The notes beneath the pieces were generated by a model that did not search any database, was not told the origin of the DNA, and saw only the letters and a program-made list of their open reading frames with translations. From the NCBI GenBank assembly GCA_018821535.1, contig JAHJLV010000060.1, forward strand, positions 62,001 through 126,000: 64,000 bases of DNA, read 5' to 3'. Source of the stretch: Pseudomonadota bacterium. Lineage in GTDB: Bacteria > Desulfobacterota > Desulfobacteria > Desulfobacterales > Desulfobacteraceae. The position numbers and the translations under genes are program-made. Within the stretch, counting starts at the first letter, position 1. Every line of letters starts with the position of its first letter. This document shows, one piece after another, positions 18,335-27,700 of this stretch.

Positions 18335-19463
18335 TTTTAATCACTTCTGCAAACTGGTTAAAAAGATAGGCCGCGTCATGGGGGCCGGGAGAAGCTTCTG
18401 GATGGTACTGGACGGCAAACGCCTTGATTGTGTCATTTACAAGACCTTCAAGGGAGTCTTCATTTAAATTAATATGGGTCATGGTCGAACTGTCTTTGCC
18501 AATGGTATTCAGGTCAACGGCAAATCCATGATTCTGGCAGGTGATTTCAACCTTGTTCGTGGAAATATTTTTCACCGGCTGATTTCCTCCCCTGTGCCCG
18601 AATTTGATTTTCATGGTTTTTCCACCCATGGCAATGCCTAAAAGCTGCATGCCTAAACAGATGCCAAATATGGGGATTTCCCCCAGCAAAGATTTGATGG
18701 TGTCAACGGCATAGGTAAGCGGCTCAGGATCTCCCGGGCCATTGGACAGAAAAAGACCGTCAGGGTTTAAATGTCGAATGGTGTCCGCACGGGTTGTTGC
18801 AGGTACGCAGAGAACTTCGCAACCAACGTTTTCAAGGCATCGGATAATATTGTATTTAATACCAAAATCCAGAGCAACAACCGAATGCTTTTTCCCTTTA
18901 AATCGCCAGATGGAAGGATTGTTCAGGTCATCAAGACCAATATGATCCGGATGGTTGTCTTTCCAGAAATAAGGCGTTTTTGTTGTGACTTGTCCGACAA
19001 AATCACTGCCCTGCATGGGGGGGATTTGTTTTGCCTTTTTCACCAGAGACTCAGGGTCCAGGTCTGATGTGGAAATCACCGCCCGCATGGCGCCGAATTT
19101 TCTGATATGCCGGACCAGGGCACGGGTGTCCAGATCTTCAACGCCCAGCACATGGCTTTTGATCAGATAATCTGCAAGGGTGCCTTCGGATCGATAATTG
19201 CTGGGAAAATCCTGGTATTCCTTGACGATAAAAGCCGCCACCTGGATTCTGTCAGACTCGATGTCTTCTGAGCAGACCCCGTAGTTTCCAATTAATGGAT
19301 AGGTCATGGTCACCATCTGACCGTAATAGGAAGGGTCGGTTAAAATTTCCTGATATCCGGTCATGCTGGTGTTGAACACCACTTCCCCTGTTGCTTCGCC
19401 TGGACCTGTAAAGCTCTTGCAGGAAAAGGTTCTGCCATCTTCAAGTGCGAGTAATGCTTTCAT
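18321..19463 (-). CDS. carA: Carbamoyl-phosphate synthase small subunit
   Basis: 380 residues. The N-terminal CPSase_sm domain (LALEDGRTFSCKSF, NTSMTGYQEILTDPSY) precedes a class I glutamine amidotransferase domain with the nucleophile in FGICLGMQLLG and the catalytic HPE in VQYHPEASPGP. It hydrolyses glutamine and channels ammonia to CarB, encoded downstream. Confidence 0.98.
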   Translation of the reverse strand: MKALLALEDGRTFSCKSFTGPGEATGEVVFNTSMTGYQEILTDPSYYGQMVTMTYPLIGNYGVCSEDIESDRIQVAAFIVKEYQDFPSNYRSEGTLADYLIKSHVLGVEDLDTRALVRHIRKFGAMRAVISTSDLDPESLVKKAKQIPPMQGSDFVGQVTTKTPYFWKDNHPDHIGLDDLNNPSIWRFKGKKHSVVALDFGIKYNIIRCLENVGCEVLCVPATTRADTIRHLNPDGLFLSNGPGDPEPLTYAVDTIKSLLGEIPIFGICLGMQLLGIAMGGKTMKIKFGHRGGNQPVKNISTNKVEITCQNHGFAVDLNTIGKDSSTMTHINLNEDSLEGLVNDTIKAFAVQYHPEASPGPHDAAYLFNQFAEVIKNAKT

Positions 19464-19497
19464 AAAAATTATACCTGTTCACCGTTATTTAATGTTC

Positions 19498-19526
19498 ATT
19501 ACCCTTTGTTCAGACTTAAGGGTAAT
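19498..19526. promoter_or_regulatory. 9-bp perfect inverted repeat upstream of carA
   Basis: ATTACCCTT and AAGGGTAAT flank an 11-base spacer 35 bases before the carA start, in the gap between carA and the PKD gene. It could be an operator or an mRNA hairpin in the carA leader. No T-run follows on either strand, so it is not a clear terminator. Confidence 0.4.
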
Positions 19527-19651
19527 TGCATAATGCTTTTTAGTACGAACCTGTTTAGATAACACAAACAGTATTATTTTGGCAAGTTCGTTATTATGGA
19601 TTCAATCCGGTGTCTGGTCGTTTTTCAAAAAGCCATACTGCCTTTATCCTG

Positions 19652-20632
19652 TTATTTTTTAAGTGAAAAGGGGATTTTTTCACTTTTTCCGGACATTCTG
19701 GTGTCTTCAAGAAATCCAAGAATTTGAATTGAATATGATTTTTCAGGTTCCAGAAATTTGTTTAGAAACTCAGTTTTTAAAGCATAATTGTTTTTTATTG
19801 CGTAGGCACTGAAAACCGGAACCTCTTTTTTATCTGAAAAAATATTTATCAGATAAACCGTTGTAGCGGGGATGTTCTGCCATGTGAAGGCAAAAGGTTC
19901 AAAGTTAAGGTGTTCATTAGGTTGAGGCGTTAAAATTTGAATATTGGATATTTTCAGGTAATCTTCCGGGGTAACGTAATAAACAAGTTCTGGAAAATCA
20001 ATATCCAGTGTCGGTTGCGTGATGACAAAGCGGACGATATGGCTTCCCGGGATAAAGGTTTTTAATGCCGGGGTCTTTGGATATTGAATTATCGTTTCAG
20101 GGCCAATGCTTAAATGTTTGAAGAAATGCTGACCCTTGTCACCGTCCACTTCCCAATACCCTTTTAAAAGTCCGGAACCGGAAAAGGTGATTTTGGCGGA
20201 CAGTGCCGGGGCAGGTTCATTGCGTTGAAGGGTTATCTGGGGCTCACCGTTTTCAAATGTGGTTTCAATGCGTTTTATTTCAAAATCAGACACTCTAAGG
20301 CTCAATATTGCCGGGCTGGGGTTGGGAATTCCCACACAGTTTGTGTAAGACGTAACTGTATATACACCGGTCCGGGTATAGGTGTGGGTGGCCTGAAGGA
20401 TGCTATCCTGGGTGACATTGCCCAGAGCAAGGGGTGCTGTACCGTCACCGAAATTAATAAAAAAATTACTGCAGATGCCGGCAGTAAAATTTATTCCGAG
20501 TTTAAAGGTGACTGTTTTGTTCAGCCTTGCCGGATTCGGGCTGGCTGTCAATGTATTGGCAAGGCTTGTGCCAGTCATCAGAACAGTTGAAAGAAAGAAA
20601 ACCATGAAGGGTATAAATATTTTTTTGCACAT
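19652..20632 (-). CDS. Exported PKD-domain protein, last gene of the envelope operon
   Basis: 326 residues from ATG 20632, which has AGGAG eight bases upstream; an in-frame GTG at 20638 is too close to that site. A signal peptide (CKKIFIPFMVFFLSTVLMTGTSLA) precedes a PKD domain at about 30-110 (FGDGTAP ... ATHTYTRTGVYTVTSY). The remainder is beta-rich, with a C-terminal Ig/FN3-like segment (FTWQNIPATTVYLINIFSD). It is probably periplasmic or surface exposed. It follows the outer-membrane protein gene by under 20 bases. The function is unknown. Confidence 0.8.
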   Translation of the reverse strand: MCKKIFIPFMVFFLSTVLMTGTSLANTLTASPNPARLNKTVTFKLGINFTAGICSNFFINFGDGTAPLALGNVTQDSILQATHTYTRTGVYTVTSYTNCVGIPNPSPAILSLRVSDFEIKRIETTFENGEPQITLQRNEPAPALSAKITFSGSGLLKGYWEVDGDKGQHFFKHLSIGPETIIQYPKTPALKTFIPGSHIVRFVITQPTLDIDFPELVYYVTPEDYLKISNIQILTPQPNEHLNFEPFAFTWQNIPATTVYLINIFSDKKEVPVFSAYAIKNNYALKTEFLNKFLEPEKSYSIQILGFLEDTRMSGKSEKIPFSLKK

Positions 20633-20650
20633 TATCACTTCTCCTGTATA

Positions 20651-22600
20651 TTAAAATGACAGATCAAGGCTTCCTGAAAGCATCAGATAAAACAGGGTGC
20701 CCTTGGTTCCGATATCAGTAACTTTGTCGCTTGAATTATCATGGCTTGCGCGAAGCGCAATCATGGGTGAAATTATTCCGAGGACCGGTTCACTCCATTT
20801 ATAGCTGAGTTGAAGATCTCCTGAAAAACTGTCCTGATCTATGGAATTATCTGATGCATTCAATACGGTGTATGATCCTGCGCCTTCGATGTCCAGACCG
20901 TTGATGATATTTATATAAAAAGACAGATTGCAGTTTACTGTGTCATTATCTACGTTTCGATTCAGGTCTTCAAACCAGTTTGCACAGATAGAAGGTGAAA
21001 CAGAAAAGCGTTCCTTATTATAACCGGCAAAAAGAGTCAGGGTTTTTGACCGGGTGTCATAGTCTGGGGTTGTTTCATCATTCATCTGGCTATATTCAGG
21101 CTGCAGGCCCACAACCAGAGCCCCGTTTATGTGAGAAACGGAGCCAAAGACAGTATCGGTTGTATTTTTAATTTCACTCGACCCTGCGGGCTCCAGAGAG
21201 CTGTTCTGGGTCGAGCGCAGAAAACCCAGAGATATCGGGCAGGAGGCAAATGTATTCAGGTTATAAGTTGAGCCGTATTGCAGGGTTTCGACACGGGCCC
21301 TTGAGGGGTCTTTATCAAGATTGTCTTTATATTGTCCGAGATTGAAACTTAAAGACTGCGCATTAAAATTAAACCCGGTTTTTGCGGTATATCCTTTTCG
21401 ATCCTGAACAAGGCCTGCTGTTGGGACTTTGTAGTCTGCACCGATATATTCGTACAGCAGGTCATAATTGAAGAAATTAAGGGTTCCGGAAATCTGTCCC
21501 GTATAGGCCTTGTCTGTTTTTGATCCTGCAGTGTCCGATGTGTCGGTGTCATAATCTGACCAGTCCATCTCGATCCGTGTGGTCAGTTTGTTGGTGAAAA
21601 AATCGGTTTTCACTTCAAGGCCGACAACATTTCCGCTGTTGCCGCCAGGCTCAGGCCAGATATTGTAGGACGCGTTGGATGCTTTTTCTCCGCCCGTGGC
21701 ATACACGGTTTTGATTCCCAGTTTTTCATCGAAAAGATTTAAACCGCCTGAAAATCCCAGCAGATGGTCATCATTATCTGTCTGAATATCTTCGCTGTCA
21801 TCCAGACCAAAGGTCTGCTGGCTTTTCAGGGTAAAGCCATGCAGGAAAAATTGTTTGGAAGTGGCCCCAAAGGTTGCACCCCTTCTGGAAATGCTTCCAA
21901 TGGTATTTTGAGTCCCTTCAACAGATACATTTCCCAGGGCAGCCTGAAAAGAGGTCTCACCGGCATCCATTTCTCCTTTGAGCAGATAATCTGCAAGCTG
22001 GAAGTTTTTTTCCAGAGGGGCGGTCATTTCATTTTCCTGATCAGAATACCGGGCATTGGTATTGAATGAAACTTTCCACGGGCCTTGACCGATAACGCTT
22101 TCACTGGAAAGATTGGATTCAAATTCCCAGTCTGAAATGGATCGTGTTTTAGCATCATCCATTTTTTTCAGGACATTTGAATATACCATTGAAACCGTAT
22201 TTGTGGATGAAGCGGTTTCAAAAAGATCCGAGTGCCGGGTGGAAAATTTAATTTCCTTTTCATGGGGCTGATTGTTTTTATCCATAAAAAAGACCCGTAT
22301 CAGGTGGTTCCCGGCAGGAACGGGATGAAAAGGTATCAGAGAAAAACCTGTGTCCGAAAGTTTTACAATAGCTGTCATATCTGTCTGATCCATAGAAACG
22401 GACAAGGTGTCCTTTAAATAGGGAACAGATATGGTTCCTTTGATATCCGGCTTTTTAGTGATAAGTGTTTGATCTTGTTCCGGAGATTCAAAATGAATGC
22501 TGTCCAGTCCAAATGCCTTTTGACTGGAGGATACTCCGGATAATATCAAGAGTACGGTAAAAAAATAACAGGTTTTTTTTATCTGCTTTACCAGTATCAC
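20651..22600 (-). CDS. Predicted outer-membrane beta-barrel protein with N-terminal Ig-like domain
   Basis: 649 residues from GTG 22600, placed five bases after GGAGG; upstream in-frame ATGs (22603, 22612) lie on or too near that site. A signal peptide (KKTCYFFTVLLILSGVSSSQKAFG) is followed by an Ig-like domain (about 25-125). The remaining roughly 480 residues are amphipathic beta-strands with aromatic girdles and Asn/Asp-rich turns. The protein ends in SGSLDLSF, the C-terminal phenylalanine signal read by the BAM machinery. I do not recognise a porin or TonB family (no plug or TonB box). It lies third in a four-gene operon of exported proteins and could anchor or export the large partners. 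Confidence 0.78.
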   Translation of the reverse strand: MILVKQIKKTCYFFTVLLILSGVSSSQKAFGLDSIHFESPEQDQTLITKKPDIKGTISVPYLKDTLSVSMDQTDMTAIVKLSDTGFSLIPFHPVPAGNHLIRVFFMDKNNQPHEKEIKFSTRHSDLFETASSTNTVSMVYSNVLKKMDDAKTRSISDWEFESNLSSESVIGQGPWKVSFNTNARYSDQENEMTAPLEKNFQLADYLLKGEMDAGETSFQAALGNVSVEGTQNTIGSISRRGATFGATSKQFFLHGFTLKSQQTFGLDDSEDIQTDNDDHLLGFSGGLNLFDEKLGIKTVYATGGEKASNASYNIWPEPGGNSGNVVGLEVKTDFFTNKLTTRIEMDWSDYDTDTSDTAGSKTDKAYTGQISGTLNFFNYDLLYEYIGADYKVPTAGLVQDRKGYTAKTGFNFNAQSLSFNLGQYKDNLDKDPSRARVETLQYGSTYNLNTFASCPISLGFLRSTQNSSLEPAGSSEIKNTTDTVFGSVSHINGALVVGLQPEYSQMNDETTPDYDTRSKTLTLFAGYNKERFSVSPSICANWFEDLNRNVDNDTVNCNLSFYINIINGLDIEGAGSYTVLNASDNSIDQDSFSGDLQLSYKWSEPVLGIISPMIALRASHDNSSDKVTDIGTKGTLFYLMLSGSLDLSF

Positions 22601-22702
22601 CATTTCCTCCATCGAAAAGGGGTGTTGGTTAAAAAACAATGCCAGTCATTGTGCGCGATTCTTATTTTCCTATCCGGCCTGTAATAAAAAGTAAATAAAT
22701 TT

Positions 22703-24700
22703 TTATTGTTTGAGTTCAATCGGGTCTGACGGCCTGCCCTGGCTGCCGTTGGCACTGTGGTAAACTATACGGTAGCGGGATATCCCTGAGGGTGCCGGAT
22801 GGGTGTCCATCACCGTATCTGTTCCGGACAACCCTTTGTTTAATGTCATCCACGGCCCATCTGCTGTATCCTGACGTTGTATGGCAGTCAGCAGCGTTTC
22901 AGGCGGAGTTTTAAACCGGATACGAACATGGGCGAACGGTTTTTTTACAAGTTCAAGTTCAGGGTTTTGGGCTTTTGGAATATCTCCGGCAAAAACCCGG
23001 ACCAGATGCTTTTTGCTCCAGTCTCCTGGCTGATTGTTTTCATCCACGGCCACCACGGCGTACCAGTATGCCTGTCCCGGAACCACATCGGTATCTATGT
23101 ATTGCTTTTCTTTTATTGAAAGCCCTTTTTTGATAGCCTGCCCCTGTTTTCTTTCTGGCAGGTCTCTTAAGATCGTGAATGTTTTTGCATTCGGGTTGTC
23201 CTTTCCTGGGTTAAAGAACAGCGTAACTTTGCCGTCTTTGCCACTGATGGATGAAATAACCGGTTTTTTGGGCACAGAAATGTTTTTGAGGATGACTTCT
23301 ATCTGCCGGGAGGGTTTGCTTTTTTTATCATCAAAACCAACCGCTACAACCCGGTAATAAAAGGTTCCGTAAGTTCCGGGGGCAAACCGGTCTTTAAAGG
23401 TTCTTGGTTTGATCAGATCCGGATTCAGGCGGGCCCAGTTTTTTTGTGTTTTATCGGCTTTTTCCACGATAAAGCCTGCCACTGGATAGTCTGGTTTTTC
23501 CCAGTTTAATGTTACCAGGATCGGGTTGACAGTGGCTTTCAGGTTGCCAGGTGCTGGAATGTTTCTGGTCCGGGCCATGGCTTTGACTGAAACTGATGGC
23601 TGCCCGGGCGTTCCGTCACTGCCGATGGAGCGCACCCTGTAGTAATACCTAATTCCTGGAATACTGGTTTTATCTGTATACGCTGTGACCCTGCTTTCAA
23701 GTCCTTTGGGGGTCATTGATTCATAGATGCCGCTGACAGTGGCGGATCGTTCAACTGTGAATCCTGATGGAATGCTGTTGTCCGCTGCATCCCAGAAGAC
23801 GGTGATCTGGTTGTGTTTTTCTTTGAATGAAAGGTTTTCAGGTGGCAGCAGGGTTCTTATGTCCGGCATGAAAAGAGAAACAGAAGCCGGCCGGCTTTTT
23901 CTTCCAAAGACATCTATGCTGAACACCTGAAAAGTCAGGGTTTCTTCCAGGGGAGATCCGGCGTCTATATATGCGGGAAATTCAGGGTTCCAGGATAACC
24001 CTTTCATTATCTGATCTGTTCTGGAAGAATTTGCGTTTTTGGATATGCGCTGGATTTCATAGGATAAAACCGGCATTTCCTTGTTTTCAGGAGCAGGTTG
24101 CCAGAAAAGGAGCGCACCCGTGGCCTCCGCTTTTACGCTCAGTTTGAGAGGTGCTGGCGGCAGTGGTGTTGCTTTGCTGCTGTCGGTCTGTTTTGATATC
24201 AGCATAACGTCTGAGGCTTTCCGGTTTTTATCAAGAGCCAGGATTTTATAATGGCGGGAACCTGCGGGTATTCCGTTTATCTGGTATGCAAGCCCCAATG
24301 CTTTTGCCTTTGAAAACGAACTGAATGCGTTGATGGCCAGAAAGGCATTAAACTGTTGTCTTTGGATTTTGTCAGCTGTCCGGGCAGAAGCAATTCCTTC
24401 CATTAATCCGCGCACCGTGTCTTTTTGGTCCTGATTCAGCCCGGACAGGTTCTCTGTGGACAGGGGGATAATGTGATCGGCCAGGATTTTTCCTTTATCA
24501 TCTGTCAGGCGCCATCCGTTTTGGGGCCAGTTTTCCACAGATACAAACCAGAACAGTGTGATATTTCCCTTGCCGTCTGAAGCGGTCAGAAAAACACCTT
24601 TTTTGCTGTCCTTCTGGGCAGCAGGTGCAAGCACTGGTATGCTCACTGTGATAAGCATCAGCAGGAATAGAAATATTAAAATATAATTTTTTTTCATCAC
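22703..24700 (-). CDS. Exported fibronectin type III repeat protein
   Basis: 665 residues, ATG with AGGAG five bases upstream. A signal peptide (MKKNYILIFLFLLMLITVSIPVLAPAA) is followed by a roughly 150-residue N-terminal region and about five FN3-like repeats, from residue 180 to the end. They are recognised by recurring YEIQRI/FTVERS/FIVEKA and YYYRV/FYYRVVAVG strands. There is no membrane anchor or sorting motif at the C-terminus. FN3 arrays usually act as adhesive or spacer modules outside the cell. It starts five bases after the stop of the giant IPT/TIG gene. Confidence 0.83.
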   Translation of the reverse strand: MMKKNYILIFLFLLMLITVSIPVLAPAAQKDSKKGVFLTASDGKGNITLFWFVSVENWPQNGWRLTDDKGKILADHIIPLSTENLSGLNQDQKDTVRGLMEGIASARTADKIQRQQFNAFLAINAFSSFSKAKALGLAYQINGIPAGSRHYKILALDKNRKASDVMLISKQTDSSKATPLPPAPLKLSVKAEATGALLFWQPAPENKEMPVLSYEIQRISKNANSSRTDQIMKGLSWNPEFPAYIDAGSPLEETLTFQVFSIDVFGRKSRPASVSLFMPDIRTLLPPENLSFKEKHNQITVFWDAADNSIPSGFTVERSATVSGIYESMTPKGLESRVTAYTDKTSIPGIRYYYRVRSIGSDGTPGQPSVSVKAMARTRNIPAPGNLKATVNPILVTLNWEKPDYPVAGFIVEKADKTQKNWARLNPDLIKPRTFKDRFAPGTYGTFYYRVVAVGFDDKKSKPSRQIEVILKNISVPKKPVISSISGKDGKVTLFFNPGKDNPNAKTFTILRDLPERKQGQAIKKGLSIKEKQYIDTDVVPGQAYWYAVVAVDENNQPGDWSKKHLVRVFAGDIPKAQNPELELVKKPFAHVRIRFKTPPETLLTAIQRQDTADGPWMTLNKGLSGTDTVMDTHPAPSGISRYRIVYHSANGSQGRPSDPIELKQ

Positions 24701-24705
24701 AGCTC

Positions 24706-27700
24706 CTAAATATCAAACCTGAACGTGACGTCATCAGGCACTTCGGGTATCCAGTCCGGTACATCAATCACCAGTTTTGCTTTCATTTTTAATGGCGGTG
24801 CTTTTACTGAAACCCAGACCGTCTGGCTGAGTGATCCATCCCAGAGGGAGCCGCTGCAGGGAACATAGGCGTTAATTCCGGCACCGATTCCGAATTCTCC
24901 TTCCAGAACCTTCGGGGAGATATGGATCAGCATACTGGCATTTGCATACGCTTTGGCAGCAAAGATTCCGGCACATATTTTTCCTGTGTCAAAGGATAAG
25001 GCCCCGCCCACCTGGAACCCCACAATACTTCCGAATTGATAGAATCCTTTTGTATTTATCGTGTTAAATAAATTCAAGGTCAGAGGATCTTCTTTTCTGC
25101 CAGCCCAGATTTCCCAGTAATCATCTCCGAAGTGAAGGCCTACTTTTTCAGAGTTCTGGGGGATCTGACAGGAGATAGCGCCCTGGTAAAGAGAGAACCC
25201 GCCAAAGATATTGCCTTCAAAGATACTGTTGCCGTATTCAAAATGTCCGCCGCCAAGACCGATCCCGAAGATTCTGACAGAGCTGAAATCCATTCTGAAA
25301 ATCATGTCTTCTGGATTCACTGTCAATTGTCCTGTCAGCTGGTAAATTTCGGTTGGTTCGGGAGAGCCGATGGTAATGCCGGCAGAATATATGGTCTTTC
25401 CCGGATTATCGGGAACAGCTGTCATGGGGGCGTTGGAAAACACGTTTTCCTTGAATCCATGCGCAAGTCCTCCGTTTACCTTTTTGAGATTCACACCGTT
25501 GGTGAAGATAGGGACATCAATGCCGGAGGCAATAACATGGCTCAGCCAATAGGGTTTTCCATTATAGGTTCCATACCGGAATTTTGCCTTGACCCCCAAA
25601 GGCACATCACCGAACATGGTTGAATCCACTTCACCGGTAAAGCTGTCCTGAACCCCGGCATCTGCATGGGCACTGGAGATGAATGAAAAAGAAGGCGGGC
25701 TGTCCTGCAGATCACTGCTGACAGGGCCGATGGTTCCCGGCAGGCTGATTTCAGGGTGCACCTTGATGTGAACCAGCGGATTGACATCCCCTGGATAGGT
25801 AGAATTTATGGTGATTTGAGAATGTGCAGGACCGCTTGCTGTGATTCCTTTTCCCAGGGGTTTGTCAAGGGTGTATGAAATGGTGATGTCATCGGCATTA
25901 AATGCATCATGGAAATTGATCTGCCCGTTGAAAGTAAAGGAGAGTCTTTCCGGTTTGAGTTTGTCAGCCGGAGCAAAAACATTCAGGCCTGTCAAGGTTA
26001 ACTGTGCATCCCCTAACGTGGTGGATCCATTGACGGGAATAAACCGCTGGTGTGTCTGGTCACCCGTTCCTTCAAAATGGGCCTCTTCGAACACATTAAA
26101 AAAAAGATCGGTTAATTCGACGGTTGCAAACGGTTTGCGGCCATCTGTAAAATCAAAGGTGGTATCTGTAAAGATGCCCCAGCCGGAACCCATTTTTTCA
26201 AGGTTTTTTACCCTGGATGTCATGGTAATGTTCTGATAGTGTTCTGTCACAGACAGATTGTCCGTATCAAAGACAAATTCCACTTTGGCAGCGCTTTGCC
26301 CCTGGACATAATGGGCTGTGGCATCCCCGCCCTTAAGGCTTATTTCCGGCCAGGGAATATTCACCTGAACATTTTTATATACGGCATCCAGCGCATGGTT
26401 TTCTGCTGTGATGTCAATGCTGTCAAAGCTGATACTTCCCTGACCCAGAACATAGGAAAAGTTATTGTATGCGGCTTTTCCGTCTATCCCGCTGTTTTGG
26501 ATGCTCCACCCGTTAGCTGATACACTCAGGCTTTCAATAATACCGAATACAAACGGATATAAAGTGGCAGTATCGCCAAGATGGACGCCGGCCCAGGGGG
26601 GAAGCATGACAGTCATGCCGGGACCTGACTGGGACAGATGTGCCGTATTGATGCCTGTGCCTTGTGCCGCAGTGATTTTTGGTTTGGTTTTTCTGCTTTC
26701 AGCAGATCTGGTATTTTGCTTCAAGCCGGCAGATTTTCTGCCTGAGGCGTTTGACGAGGTGTTTTTTCCGGTCGAACCCGCAATGGTTTTTATGGGTTTA
26801 TTTCCCCTGAGGCGACTGAGGTCAAGCCTTACATCATTGGAAGAGATGCGGCAGCCGCTCCAGTAAATCAGGGTTTCAGGCATGGCAAGGCCTTGCGCAT
26901 ACCAGCCGTCCTGCGGTATCAGCGGGGCCTGAATATTGAGCCATTGGGGCGGCGTCAATGCGCCGACCCTGTGCAGTCCAGGATCCTTGATAAAAATATC
27001 CATGGCTGCAGTCAAGGGTTTGCGGGCACTCCCGTTTAATTGTTTCAGCGTGCCGGTAACACCGGGCAGATCATTTAAGGCAATATTCAGACTGGTTTCT
27101 GAAATACTCCCTTTGGTTACCACCTGTTCATCATTGACTTCCCAGTTATGAATATGAATGTCTGCAAAATAGGTGCTCATACTGCCGGGACTGTCCGGGA
27201 GGGTAAAATAAAGGGTTCCCATGCCTGAATACTTGCCGTTTGTTTTTGTGACCCTGCCCTGGATATTGGAAATGGTGAAAAACTGATCATCTTCCACCGG
27301 GAATTTGAATGCGCAGGGTAATCCTGCTATCGGCCCGTTCACAAGGTAGGTTCTGGTTTCAGATTTTTTATGTACATATGTTATGTAAGGGGCCTGCGCT
27401 GGGGCCTGCTGTCCCCCATGTCCACTGTTCATGGGCGGAATAAGCATCGCGCCTTCATATCCTTCAATGGTTGCAGATACGGTGATATCATAGGTTTTAT
27501 ATGCCCCGGCCACTTCCAGTGGGAGTTTGGGGGAGGTAAAAGTCTGGATGCCATGTTTGACATCTTCGGTATACTGATAGTCCTGGCCCAATTCGGTTCT
27601 GACAGGGGAAGGCCCTATATTTTCAATGGTTTTTGCAATCTGTTCCCCATCTATTTTCCAGCTTAAGTGTATTCTGCCAAGACCGAAATATTCGAGTTCT

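Noticed and set aside
19468..19473. Perfect TATAAT on the minus strand just before carA
   Set aside because: It lies only five bases upstream of the start codon, so transcription would begin inside the gene; no matching -35.
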